A stretch of DNA of 40,490 nucleotides from Pseudobdellovibrionaceae bacterium (GTDB lineage Bacteria > Bdellovibrionota > Bdellovibrionia > Bdellovibrionales > UBA1609), in contig JAUVAX010000020.1 in the NCBI GenBank assembly GCA_030591685.1, positions 1 through 40,490 of the forward strand, given 5' to 3'. A model generated the notes under the pieces. It was not told the DNA's origin and searched no databases. It saw nothing but the letters and a program-made list of their open reading frames with translations. A program made the position numbers and the translations under genes. Positions 34,321 through 40,490 of this stretch are shown piece after piece. Positions within the stretch are counted from its first letter, which is position 1. Each line of letters begins with the position of its first letter.

Positions 34321-34329
34321 GGGGTCGTA

Positions 34330-34764
34330 ATGAAAAGGCTAATAATATTGTGCGCCACTGTACTGTTTTCTTTAAACGTATTTTCGGCGGTAAGACATTG
34401 TGTAATAGATTCGGTGAGCTACTCAAAGTATCCTGCTGAGGGTTATCAGGTACCTTTAGTCGACGGTGCCGTTGTGACTATCGATATGACTGATTCACAA
34501 TTAAATTCAGTATATGTTAATAACACTCAATTTTTTAAAAGTTGCGAAAAAGAGCTCATCACTTTTGAAAATAGTGAGATGGCAAAAAATGCCTTTCAAT
34601 ACACTGGAGAGACAACTTTTGATCACTTCGTCGGGAGCAAAATGGGTTTGTGCAAGACTGTGGACGAAGGGTGGCTTGTTGTAATAGGGGATAGAGGCAG
34701 CTATATGGCCTATATGGGCCCATATGAGGTGCCAATATCTTTAGTTCAAATGAACTGCAATTAA
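34330..34764 (+). CDS. Secreted protein of unknown function
   Basis: The 144-residue product has a signal peptide (RLIILCATVLFSLNVFSA, cut before VRHC) and four cysteines in the mature part (RHC, KSC, GLC, MNC), compatible with two disulfides. It is otherwise a mixed alpha/beta sequence with no recognised domain. GGGG precedes the ATG by five bases and a perfect hairpin lies directly upstream. A terminator follows at 34815, so it is probably monocistronic. Function unknown. Confidence 0.65.
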   Translation: MKRLIILCATVLFSLNVFSAVRHCVIDSVSYSKYPAEGYQVPLVDGAVVTIDMTDSQLNSVYVNNTQFFKSCEKELITFENSEMAKNAFQYTGETTFDHFVGSKMGLCKTVDEGWLVVIGDRGSYMAYMGPYEVPISLVQMNCN

Positions 34765-34780
34765 AACTATTGCTTTCTGT

Positions 34781-34799
34781 TAAGGTGCCTGGCACCTTA
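34781..34799. repeat. Palindromic repeat TAAGGTGCC-T-GGCACCTTA
   Basis: This is a perfect 9-bp inverted repeat with a one-base centre. A partial inverted copy of its core, GCCAGGCACTT, lies 24 bases downstream (34822-34832) within the terminator loop and arm, so the two can pair as a longer stem. GGTGCCTGGCACC-type palindromes are, from memory, dispersed intergenic repeats in some proteobacteria. Confidence 0.6.
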
Positions 34800-34814
34800 G
34801 TCTCCTACACGTTA

Positions 34815-34842
34815 GTGAAGAGCCAGGCACTTCACTTTTTTT
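34815..34842 (+). terminator. Intrinsic terminator after the 34330 gene
   Basis: GTGAAG (34815-34820) and CTTCAC (34830-34835) form a 6-bp stem with a 9-base loop, followed directly by seven T (34836-34842). It would end the transcript of the secreted-protein gene before the cyclophilin gene. The loop contains GCCAGGCA, which can also pair with the upstream palindrome. Confidence 0.65.
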
Positions 34843-34858
34843 AGGGAGATTTAGTAAT

Positions 34859-35425
34859 ATGAAATTAAGTAAAATAATTATAAGTTGTCTATTGGCCTTT
34901 CAGGTTCAAGCGTTTGCTAAAAAAAATGTAACAGTAGAGATTAAAACTACAGAGGGCACCATGGTGCTCGAGTTAGACGCTCAAAAAGCGCCAAAGACGG
35001 TTAAAAACTTTGTCTCTTATGCAAAATCAAAATTTTATGATGGCACCGTGTTTCATCGAGTTATTAAGGGCTTTATGGTCCAAGGCGGTGGTTTTACTTT
35101 TAAAAATGGGGCGTTAGATCAAAAAACCACTAAAAAGTCTGTAAAAAATGAAGCCAAAAATGGTTTAAAAAACAAACGCGGCACTATAGCTATGGCCCGA
35201 ACCTCAGACCCTCACAGTGCAACGGCACAGTTTTTTATCAACCATAACGATAATACTAATTTAGACTACCCAAGCTTTGATGGCTGGGGGTATGCCGTTT
35301 TTGGCAAACTCACTAAGGGCGCAGATGTTTTAGACAAAATAGCCGCCGTTAAAACAGGCATGAACAGTGGCATGAAGGATGTACCGGTAAAAGAGGTCAA
35401 AATAATCTCGATAAAGGTTAAGTGA
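34859..35425 (+). CDS. Periplasmic cyclophilin-type peptidyl-prolyl isomerase
   Basis: The 188-residue protein has a signal peptide (KIIISCLLAFQVQAFA, cut before KKNV) and a single cyclophilin domain. Conserved segments are TVKNFVSYAKSKFYDGTVFHRV (active-site Phe-His-Arg), GFMVQGGG, RGTIAMAR, SATAQFFIN and the FGKLTKGADVLDKI loop. The family Trp near residue 145 of the mature domain is replaced by the segment DGWGYAVFG, as in PpiA-type enzymes. It would speed proline isomerisation of exported proteins. AGGGAG precedes the ATG. hutI follows after 60 bases but is functionally unrelated. Confidence 0.93.
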   Translation: MKLSKIIISCLLAFQVQAFAKKNVTVEIKTTEGTMVLELDAQKAPKTVKNFVSYAKSKFYDGTVFHRVIKGFMVQGGGFTFKNGALDQKTTKKSVKNEAKNGLKNKRGTIAMARTSDPHSATAQFFINHNDNTNLDYPSFDGWGYAVFGKLTKGADVLDKIAAVKTGMNSGMKDVPVKEVKIISIKVK

Positions 35426-35485
35426 TTTTTTACGTACTGTTTAGGTTTTAAAGAGTAACAGAAACTTTAAAAGGGCAGTTAATTT

Positions 35486-36733
35486 TTGAGTTTAAAGGTT
35501 TTTCATAACATTAAAAAGTTAGCCACCTTAAAAGGCGCTGCTAAAAAAAATGGTCGTCATATAATAGAGGCTGACTTAAGCCCCATTTTAAACGCCGTGA
35601 TGGTTTCTTTTAAAGGCAAAATTGTTTGGGTGGGGCCAAAGGGTCAATTTAAAAAAGCAAATTTAAAAAAATGGGATCACCCAAATAAGGCTAAGTATGT
35701 AGATCTTAAAGGGGCCTACGTAATGCCGGGCTTTGTAGAGTGCCATACGCATAGCGTGTTTTCAGGGGATCGTAGCCGAGAGCTTGAGCTTAGAAATAAA
35801 GGGGTCAGTTATCAGCAAATAGCCACCCAAGGGGGCGGTATTTTAAATACCGTAAAGGCAACTCGTAAGGCCTCAGGGGCAGAGTTAGCGAGCTTGCTTA
35901 AAAGCAGAGTGCAAAACTTTATCCAGCAAGGTGTTACAACTTTAGAGGTTAAAAGTGGTTATGGCTTAAACGCTGTGACTGAACTTAAAATGTTAAAGGC
36001 CATCAAAGAGCAAAAAAAACCAAGGCTAGTGAGTACTTTTTTAGGGGCCCATGCCCGGCCTAAAGAGTTTTCAACTTCAAGTCAGTACATAAATGAGCTT
36101 ATTAACAAGCAGTTACCAACGGTTAAAAAGCAGGGCCTCGCTCATCGAGTCGATATATTTATAGAAAAAGGCTATTTTACGTTAAACGACGCTAAAAAAT
36201 ACATAAATAAAGCTCAAAGTTTAGGCTTTCCAGTGTGCATGCATACTGAGCAGTTAACCCGCACTGGGGGTGCATTGCTGGGTATTAAATCTGGAGTGCA
36301 GAGTGTGGACCACCTGGTGCAAGTCTCTCAATCAGATATAAAAGCACTCTCAAAGGCCGAGACCACTTGTGTGCTTTTACCAGGGGCCGATTTTTATTTA
36401 AAAATGGCTTACCCACCAGCCCGAAAACTGATCGATGCTGGCGCTCGCGTGGCCCTGGCCACTGATTACAACCCGGGCTCTTGCCCCACGCAGAGCCTTT
36501 CACTGATTGGGCTCTTGTCTCGCCTTGAAATGAAAATGACCCTGCCGGAGGTTTTAGTGGCCTACACACTAGGCGCAGCCTACTCGCTGGGGCTTGAAAA
36601 AGAGGTCGGCAGCTTGGAGACAGGTAAGTCTTGTGACTTTGTGTGCTTAGACCAAAGTTGGGCTTCTTTGTTCTACGAAGCCGGTCACCACCCCGTACAA
36701 CAAACCTGGTGGAAAAGTCGCAAAATTTATTAA
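35486..36733 (+). CDS. hutI: Imidazolonepropionase
   Basis: HutI hydrolyses imidazolone-5-propionate to formiminoglutamate, the third Hut step. The 415-residue amidohydrolase shows VMPGFVECHTHSVFSGDRSRE (metal-binding His pair), QGGGILNTVKATR, EVKSGYGLN, TFLGAHARP, CMHTEQLTRTGGA, SVDHLVQ and ATDYNPGSCPTQSL (catalytic Asp). The start at TTG 35486 is the best available, with AAGGG ten bases upstream; the real start may differ slightly. It lies 4.8 kb from hutHU. No hutG or hutF is in the window. Confidence 0.95.
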   Translation: MSLKVFHNIKKLATLKGAAKKNGRHIIEADLSPILNAVMVSFKGKIVWVGPKGQFKKANLKKWDHPNKAKYVDLKGAYVMPGFVECHTHSVFSGDRSRELELRNKGVSYQQIATQGGGILNTVKATRKASGAELASLLKSRVQNFIQQGVTTLEVKSGYGLNAVTELKMLKAIKEQKKPRLVSTFLGAHARPKEFSTSSQYINELINKQLPTVKKQGLAHRVDIFIEKGYFTLNDAKKYINKAQSLGFPVCMHTEQLTRTGGALLGIKSGVQSVDHLVQVSQSDIKALSKAETTCVLLPGADFYLKMAYPPARKLIDAGARVALATDYNPGSCPTQSLSLIGLLSRLEMKMTLPEVLVAYTLGAAYSLGLEKEVGSLETGKSCDFVCLDQSWASLFYEAGHHPVQQTWWKSRKIY

Positions 36734-36813
36734 AAAAGTTTTGCCATGTGAATAAAAAATTATCTATCGTGTCATTAAGTTTTAAATAATAGTTTAAAAA
36801 CTAAGGAGACAGG

Positions 36814-37251
36814 ATGGCTCACTCAATGGCAACACTTACCAACTCTCAATTTTACACCTCAAGCCTCAATGCAGCCATTTTTGATGGACCATTTAAAATT
36901 TACTTCACTCAGGACTCAGAGCCACTGGGTTTAAATGTTTACTTTCAAATTCAAAACAAACTAGGTGATTTATATAAAAGGCTAAAAAGCAGCTTTAAGT
37001 CTTCGGGGTTTAATGTGTTTATAATGATTTACCCCGATGGTGAAACATATAAGTCTTTTTTTGAAAACAACGAAGTGGCCCCAGGGCTGTTTGAGGCTAA
37101 TATTAAAGAACATCTTTTATTAGGCGTTAATAAAGAAATCACGGGCGACCAGATGGAGTATTTGTTTGTTTATTTAAAAGAAAAGCTCGCCTCAGTTGAG
37201 GCTGAAGTTAGTGCTTCTCTGCCTTTGTCAGGAGCCCCTTTAACTTATTGA
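36814..37251 (+). CDS. Protein of unknown function, 145 residues
   Basis: There is no signal peptide or membrane helix; the product should be cytosolic. It alternates strands and helices (FKIYFTQDSEPLGLNVYFQI; FNVFIMIYPDGETYKSFF), then ends in a Glu-rich helix and a Ser/Pro-rich tail. I do not recognise a family. AAGGAGACAGG precedes the ATG, a strong ribosome binding site. The last 44 bases overlap the end of the convergent TlpA-like gene, so one of the two tails may be less conserved than the rest. Confidence 0.6.
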   Translation: MAHSMATLTNSQFYTSSLNAAIFDGPFKIYFTQDSEPLGLNVYFQIQNKLGDLYKRLKSSFKSSGFNVFIMIYPDGETYKSFFENNEVAPGLFEANIKEHLLLGVNKEITGDQMEYLFVYLKEKLASVEAEVSASLPLSGAPLTY

Positions 37252-37813
37252 CCATTTTAGGTTGAGACCACCTATAAGAGCCCCTGAAAGCCAAAATCAG
37301 TTTGTTGTTTTTAAATATAAAATGATAGGGCAGGGCATCGATGTTAAATATTTTTTTATAATTAGTCTCTAAGTGTTTTTTGTCATAAATGTGATCTAAC
37401 GAGTTTAGGCTTAATTGGTTTGAAAACAGCTGGGTGTTTTCAAGGTCTTTATCCGTATTAATTAAAATAATTTGCAGTTCATGGCTCATGAGCTTTGAGA
37501 GGGCAACAAACTCCGGTAGCTCTACTACACACGGGGCACACCATTTTGCCCAAAAACTAACAATCATGAGTGGGCGCGGGCTTAGGGTGACGTGTTTTTT
37601 TAAGGATTCAATGAGTGAGCCGTTAACTTCAGAGGGTATATAAACCCGAGAGGCTTTAAAATTTAAATCTGCGTTAAAGAAACTGCTTTCTTGGGTTGAA
37701 AAATCACCTCGATTGATAAACCATATAAAGATGATCATTAGCCCAAGGCCAATAACCCCCATAAGCCGGGTGTAATAAGAGTTCGGTGAGTTTTTAGGAG
37801 ATAAAGTTGTCAC
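37208..37813 (-). CDS. Membrane-anchored TlpA-like thioredoxin
   Basis: The 201-residue product has one N-terminal membrane helix (LMGVIGLGLMIIFIWFI, residues ~17-33) and a periplasmic thioredoxin-fold domain with the active site SFWAKWCAPCVVELPEF at about residues 83-99. IILINTDKD and the cis-Pro region IDALPYHFIFKN follow. It probably reduces or isomerises disulfides in exported proteins. The GTG start at 37813 lacks a clear ribosome binding site; ATG 37762 would keep only the membrane anchor. It overlaps a convergent gene at its 3' end and a divergent one at its 5' end. Confidence 0.85.
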   Translation of the reverse strand: MTTLSPKNSPNSYYTRLMGVIGLGLMIIFIWFINRGDFSTQESSFFNADLNFKASRVYIPSEVNGSLIESLKKHVTLSPRPLMIVSFWAKWCAPCVVELPEFVALSKLMSHELQIILINTDKDLENTQLFSNQLSLNSLDHIYDKKHLETNYKKIFNIDALPYHFIFKNNKLILAFRGSYRWSQPKMVNKLKGLLTKAEKH

Positions 37814-38028
37814 AAAAACAAACTAAAGGGTTTTTTAAAAAAAGTCAAAATAGCAGAGGCCAAATGGTTGTGGAGTACGTATTGTTACTGGTTGTAGTTG
37901 TAGGCCTGGCTTCGTTTATAGTCTCTAGGGTTGTTAGTCGTAGCTCCGATAGCCCAGGGTTTTTGATGGTCAAGTGGAATCAAATATTAAAAACTATAGG
38001 TGAAGATAAGCCAGATAGCGTGGAGTGA
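37807..38028 (+). CDS. Small pilin-like single-pass protein
   Basis: The 73-residue product starts at TTG 37807, supported by AGGAG six bases upstream. A basic N-terminus (KGFFKKSQNSRGQ) is followed by MVVEYVLLLVVVVGLASFIV, a hydrophobic helix with the Glu that marks class III/Flp and TadE-type pilin signals (GQxxVEYxLLL), then a short polar tail. A pseudopilin or minor-pilin role is inferred from this motif only. It ends six bases before glpK, with which it is probably co-transcribed. Confidence 0.6.
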   Translation: MSQKQTKGFFKKSQNSRGQMVVEYVLLLVVVVGLASFIVSRVVSRSSDSPGFLMVKWNQILKTIGEDKPDSVE

Positions 38029-38034
38029 AATTAA

Positions 38035-39528
38035 ATGAAAGAGTTTATCTTATCTATAGATCAAGGGACCACGAGCACAACTGTTTGTTTGGTGGACATT
38101 ACAGGGCAAATTAAGGCCCGGCATTCTGAGGAGTTTGAGCAGATCTTCCCCAAGCCAGGTTGGGTAGAGCATCGGCCCGAAGAAATTTGGGGCACTGTTG
38201 TTAATGGTATAAAGCGCATTTTAGAAAAAACAAACACCAAACCCTCGGCGATTGCTGCTATTGGCATTACGAACCAGCGTGAAACCAGTGTTCTTTGGGA
38301 TGCTAAAACCTCTCAGCCCATTTATAACGCTATAGTGTGGCAATGCCGAAGAACAACAAAAACCTGTGAGGCCTTAAAAAAGAAAGGCTATTTAAAGACG
38401 GTTAAAAACAAAACAGGGTTAGTGTTAGACCCTTATTTTAGTGCGACTAAAATAAATTGGGTTTTAAAACATATACCTCAGGCCAAAAAAAAAGCACAAG
38501 CAGGTCTTTTAAGGGCGGGCACTATAGACTCTTACCTGCTCTGGAAGTTAACAAGTGGTCAGTCGCATAAAACAGATGTCTCAAATGCATCAAGAACCTC
38601 TTTAATGAACATTAAAACAGGCCTGTGGGATAAGGATTTGTTAAAAATCTTCAAGGTGCCTGAAAAAATATTACCTCAAATTGCTCCCTCAAATGGTGTG
38701 TTTGGGGTGACCCAGTCGGTGCCGGGCTTGCCGGACGGCATCCCCATCTCAGGCATTGCCGGCGATCAACAGTCAGCCCTTTTTGGTCAAACGTGTTTTA
38801 AAAAAGGAGAGGCCAAGTGTACCTTTGGCACTGGTAGTTTTATATTAATGAACACGGGCCACGAGAGAGTAAAGTCTAAGTCCGGAGTTTTAACCACAGT
38901 GGCTTGGCAACTCAAGGGTCAAAAAAATATGACTTACGCCTTAGAAGGCGGTGCCTTTATTTGTGGCGCTGCGGTTCAATGGTTAAGAGATGGTTTGGGG
39001 ATTATAAAAAAAAGTAGTGAGGTGGAGGCTTTAGCGGCCTCCGTCAGCTCTACAGGAGGGGTCGAGTTTGTCCCAGCCCTTTCTGGGCTTGGAGCGCCCT
39101 ATTGGCAGCCCAACGCAAGGGGGGTTATCACCGGCCTTACTCGGGGCACGGGGAGGGCTGAAGTAGCCAGAGCGACCCTCGAAGCTATGGCCCTACAAAA
39201 CGTAGATATTTTAAAAGCTATGCAAAAAGACCTGGGCCGCAATATGCGTGACCTAAGAGTAGACGGCGGGGCGAGCGCCAACAACTTACTCATGCAAATG
39301 CAGGCCGATTTTTTGGGTAAAAAAATAATAAGACCAAAAATGATTGAAACCACTGTGGCTGGGGCTGCGTACCTGGCGGGGCTTGGGGTCGGGTTTTGGT
39401 CAAGTACGTCAGAAATAAAAAATGTGTGGCAAATAGATCGTAAATTTAGCTCACAACTTACAGCTTCAGGTCGATCTCAACGAACCACTAGCTGGCAAAG
39501 GGCTATAAAAAAATCTTGCGATGCTTAA
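38035..39528 (+). CDS. glpK: Glycerol kinase
   Basis: GlpK phosphorylates glycerol to glycerol 3-phosphate. The 497 residues match the family length. Motifs in order: SIDQGTTSTT (ATP), PGWVEHRPEEIW, GITNQRETSVLWD (substrate Arg-Glu), NAIVWQCRRT, LDPYFSATKINW, GIAGDQQSALFGQ (catalytic Asp), TFGTGSFILMNTG and ALEGGAFICGAAVQWLRDGL. No glpF or glpD is nearby; instead the pilin-like gene precedes it. A short hairpin follows the stop. Confidence 0.97.
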   Translation: MKEFILSIDQGTTSTTVCLVDITGQIKARHSEEFEQIFPKPGWVEHRPEEIWGTVVNGIKRILEKTNTKPSAIAAIGITNQRETSVLWDAKTSQPIYNAIVWQCRRTTKTCEALKKKGYLKTVKNKTGLVLDPYFSATKINWVLKHIPQAKKKAQAGLLRAGTIDSYLLWKLTSGQSHKTDVSNASRTSLMNIKTGLWDKDLLKIFKVPEKILPQIAPSNGVFGVTQSVPGLPDGIPISGIAGDQQSALFGQTCFKKGEAKCTFGTGSFILMNTGHERVKSKSGVLTTVAWQLKGQKNMTYALEGGAFICGAAVQWLRDGLGIIKKSSEVEALAASVSSTGGVEFVPALSGLGAPYWQPNARGVITGLTRGTGRAEVARATLEAMALQNVDILKAMQKDLGRNMRDLRVDGGASANNLLMQMQADFLGKKIIRPKMIETTVAGAAYLAGLGVGFWSSTSEIKNVWQIDRKFSSQLTASGRSQRTTSWQRAIKKSCDA

Positions 39529-39529
39529 G

Positions 39530-39545
39530 GCTAAAGTGCTTTAGC
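39530..39545. repeat. Short inverted repeat after glpK
   Basis: GCTAAAG-TG-CTTTAGC is a perfect 7-bp inverted repeat that begins two bases after the glpK stop. No T-run follows, so it is not a classical intrinsic terminator, but it could protect the mRNA 3' end. The rest of the 316-bp gap to tRNA-Lys holds only the tRNA promoter. Confidence 0.4.
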
Positions 39546-39798
39546 GATAGGCTTAATAAATTAAAAATAACCAGCGCCTAACACGCCGCCTTATTCGCCC
39601 CCAATAGGGTCATGATTTAAATTTAAAAACCCCGAGAGTAGAGTTAACTATTTGAATATACTAATAAATATTTATGCGCCTCTTTGGCCATGTGTTGTTA
39701 GTGTATGAGCTTTTAAGCCGGTACTATGCAAATGTTCTTAAACTTTAAGCTATAATTAGAGCCATCAATAAACTTTCAATTTATTTTATTCTTAGATG

Positions 39799-39827
39799 TT
39801 GACCTCAACGACCTGTTTATTTAGATT
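39799..39827 (+). promoter_or_regulatory. Promoter of the tRNA-Lys/tRNA-Glu unit
   Basis: TTGACC (39799-39804) and TAGATT (39822-39827) are separated by exactly 17 bases, and the tRNA-Lys gene begins 17 bases after the -10 box. Spacing and position are typical of a sigma-70 tRNA promoter. Confidence 0.6.
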
Positions 39828-39844
39828 GATGAACTCATTTAAGT

Positions 39845-39920
39845 GATCCGCTAGCTCAGTTGGTAGAGCATCTCCCTTTTAAGGAGAGGGTCCATGGTTC
39901 GAGCCCATGGCGGGTCACCA
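39845..39920 (+). tRNA. tRNA-Lys (anticodon TTT)
   Basis: A complete 76-base cloverleaf is visible: acceptor stem GATCCGC/GCGGGTC, D arm GCTC/GAGC, anticodon stem TCTCC/GGAGA with loop CTTTTAA (anticodon TTT), T arm CATGG/CCATG with TTCGAGC loop, discriminator A and encoded CCA (39918-39920). One T-G wobble occurs in the acceptor stem. Confidence 0.97.
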
Positions 39921-39930
39921 ACTTCATTGT

Positions 39931-40006
39931 GTTCCCTTCGTCTAGAGGCCTAGGACATCGCCCTTTCACGGCGAAGACACGGGTTCGACTCCCGTAGGGA
40001 ACGCCA
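39931..40006 (+). tRNA. tRNA-Glu (anticodon TTC), element attachment site
   Basis: The 76-base gene lies ten bases after tRNA-Lys. Acceptor stem GTTCCCT/AGGGAAC, anticodon stem TCGCC/GGCGA with loop CTTTCAC (anticodon TTC), T arm CGGGT/CCCG region, discriminator G and encoded CCA (40004-40006). A recombinase remnant on the opposite strand runs into its 3' half, so this tRNA probably contains the attachment site of an integrated element. Confidence 0.97.
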
Positions 40007-40387
40007 ATCTTCTTTTTGGGCCATTTCGGCTAACACTGCAAATGGTTTTTCCAAATCATATCGGACAATTGGACCATCCAAAACCTGGTTAGATAGTATG
40101 TCTTCCAACAAACCCCTTCTTTCAACTGCACTTTGCTGTTTCCATAACGTTTTGGCATTCTTAGCCAGTTCAATAGTTGATTGCACGTTTTCCAAAGTGG
40201 CATCGGTGATTTTGTGACTGGCTTTTTCAAGAAGTTCCGTGAACTCAAATCTTCTTGAACGGATGTTTTCAATTTGCCGCCTATATCCCTCTTCATCCAA
40301 TACCTTGTCAGCAAGATGCTGATAAACTTCATCTTCTTTTTTATCTAGGTCTTCCAAGGCAACCCTATACGCCTTCAATCTAGACCC
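39950..40387 (-). pseudogene. C-terminal remnant of a serine site-specific recombinase
   Basis: About 145 codons remain. The sequence is typical of the C-terminal coiled-coil and tail of resolvase/invertase-type large recombinases: EDEVYQHLADKVLDEEGYRRQI, then VERRGLLEDILSNQVLDGPIVRYDLEKPF. The catalytic and zinc-ribbon parts are absent, cut off by an insertion element at about 40381-40388, where an in-frame TAG appears. The last 18 codons (WRSLRESNPCLRRERAMS) are the antisense of tRNA-Glu, starting exactly at its CCA. The fragment cannot be active alone. Confidence 0.8.
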
Positions 40388-40490
40388 CTATATACTCCGG
40401 ACAAATTAAGTGGCAAAATGGTCTAGGAGGTCCAGGTGGCAAATAAACAGTATACAGATGAGTTTAAGGCTCAAATTCTTAAAGAAGTTA
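40381..40490 (+). mobile_element. Left end of an IS3-family insertion sequence (partial)
   Basis: The sequence switches from recombinase coding to a short noncoding terminus containing CTCCGGACAAATTAAGTGG and then AGGAGG and a transposase start. This layout is usual for IS3-family left ends. The exact terminus, the other end and any target duplication cannot be seen because the window ends. Confidence 0.6.
40436..40490 (+). CDS. IS3-family transposase OrfA, N-terminus only
   Basis: A GTG at 40436 preceded by AGGAGG (40425-40430) opens a frame reading MANKQYTDEFKAQILKEV to the window end. The YTDEFKAQ pattern is the start of the HTH_Tnp_1 domain of IS3/IS2-type OrfA proteins, which bind the element ends. 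Only 18 residues are visible, so the group within IS3 cannot be stated. Confidence 0.7.
   Translation, partial: MANKQYTDEFKAQILKEV

Noticed and set aside
1-40490. CRISPR array or classical defence cluster
   Set aside because: No regularly spaced repeats or Cas, restriction-modification, toxin-antitoxin or other defence genes are seen. The only mobile sequences are at the right edge.

Overview
This is a chromosomal segment of a Gram-negative bacterium of moderate G+C (about 40-43% by eye). It probably belongs to Bdellovibrionota or a related deltaproteobacterial lineage. That placement is inference from gene content: a RomR-like polarity response regulator, a protein with two GYF domains and a PilZ domain, several orphan secreted proteins, many hydrolases and a histidine-utilisation pathway. 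No rRNA gene is present to settle the taxonomy. There is no CRISPR array and no complete prophage.

Layout. 1-1780: three coupled genes on + (M32 carboxypeptidase, cut by the window edge; DUF1653; S51-like peptidase). 1834-3540: a large orphan lipoprotein on -. 3541-4218: a long gene-poor gap with palindromes and G/C homopolymers. 4219-6321: amidase-rph-rdgB on +, followed by a convergent STAS-domain gene that looks leaderless. 6940-10285: prs-rplY-pth-ychF operon. 10481-11444: two orphan secreted proteins, convergent. 11514-15136: oppA-oppB-oppC on -, with no ATPase genes. 15394-17796: a TPR/Slt lytic transglycosylase. 18172-19057: DUF1499 protein and a small membrane protein. 19272-19985: GYF-GYF-PilZ. 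20007-23851: response regulator-nadC-birA-thioredoxin-like-GyrI-like on -. 24077-25156: LptG/LptF-type permease. 25296-30663: def-fmt-rpe-hutH-hutU, with overlaps linking fmt through hutU. 30725-31462: RNase HI with a C-terminal hybrid-binding-like domain. 32102-33913: umuD, an unlisted 42-residue ORF, then umuC, on -. 34330-36733: secreted protein, periplasmic cyclophilin, hutI. 36814-39528: orphan gene, TlpA-like thioredoxin, pilin-like micro-protein, glpK. 39845-40006: tRNA-Lys and tRNA-Glu. 39950-40490: a mobile-element junction, with a serine recombinase remnant that reads antisense through tRNA-Glu and the start of an IS3-family element.

How the genes work together. Most of the window is housekeeping: nucleotide synthesis and sanitation, translation, LPS transport, peptidoglycan turnover, and NAD and biotin metabolism. 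HutH, HutU and HutI supply the first three steps of histidine degradation. hutH and hutU sit behind essential translation genes, while hutI lies 4.8 kb away; no hutG is present.

The most interesting locus is the umuD-sORF-umuC operon. It has a near-consensus promoter (TTGACT, 17 bp, TATATT) whose spacer holds two 11-bp direct repeats with TTAC-N7-TTAC geometry. A C9 run in the first codons of umuD could cause frameshifting. The small ORF overlaps the umuD stop by ATGA and ends seven bases before umuC. All claims come from reading the sequence; no database search was run.
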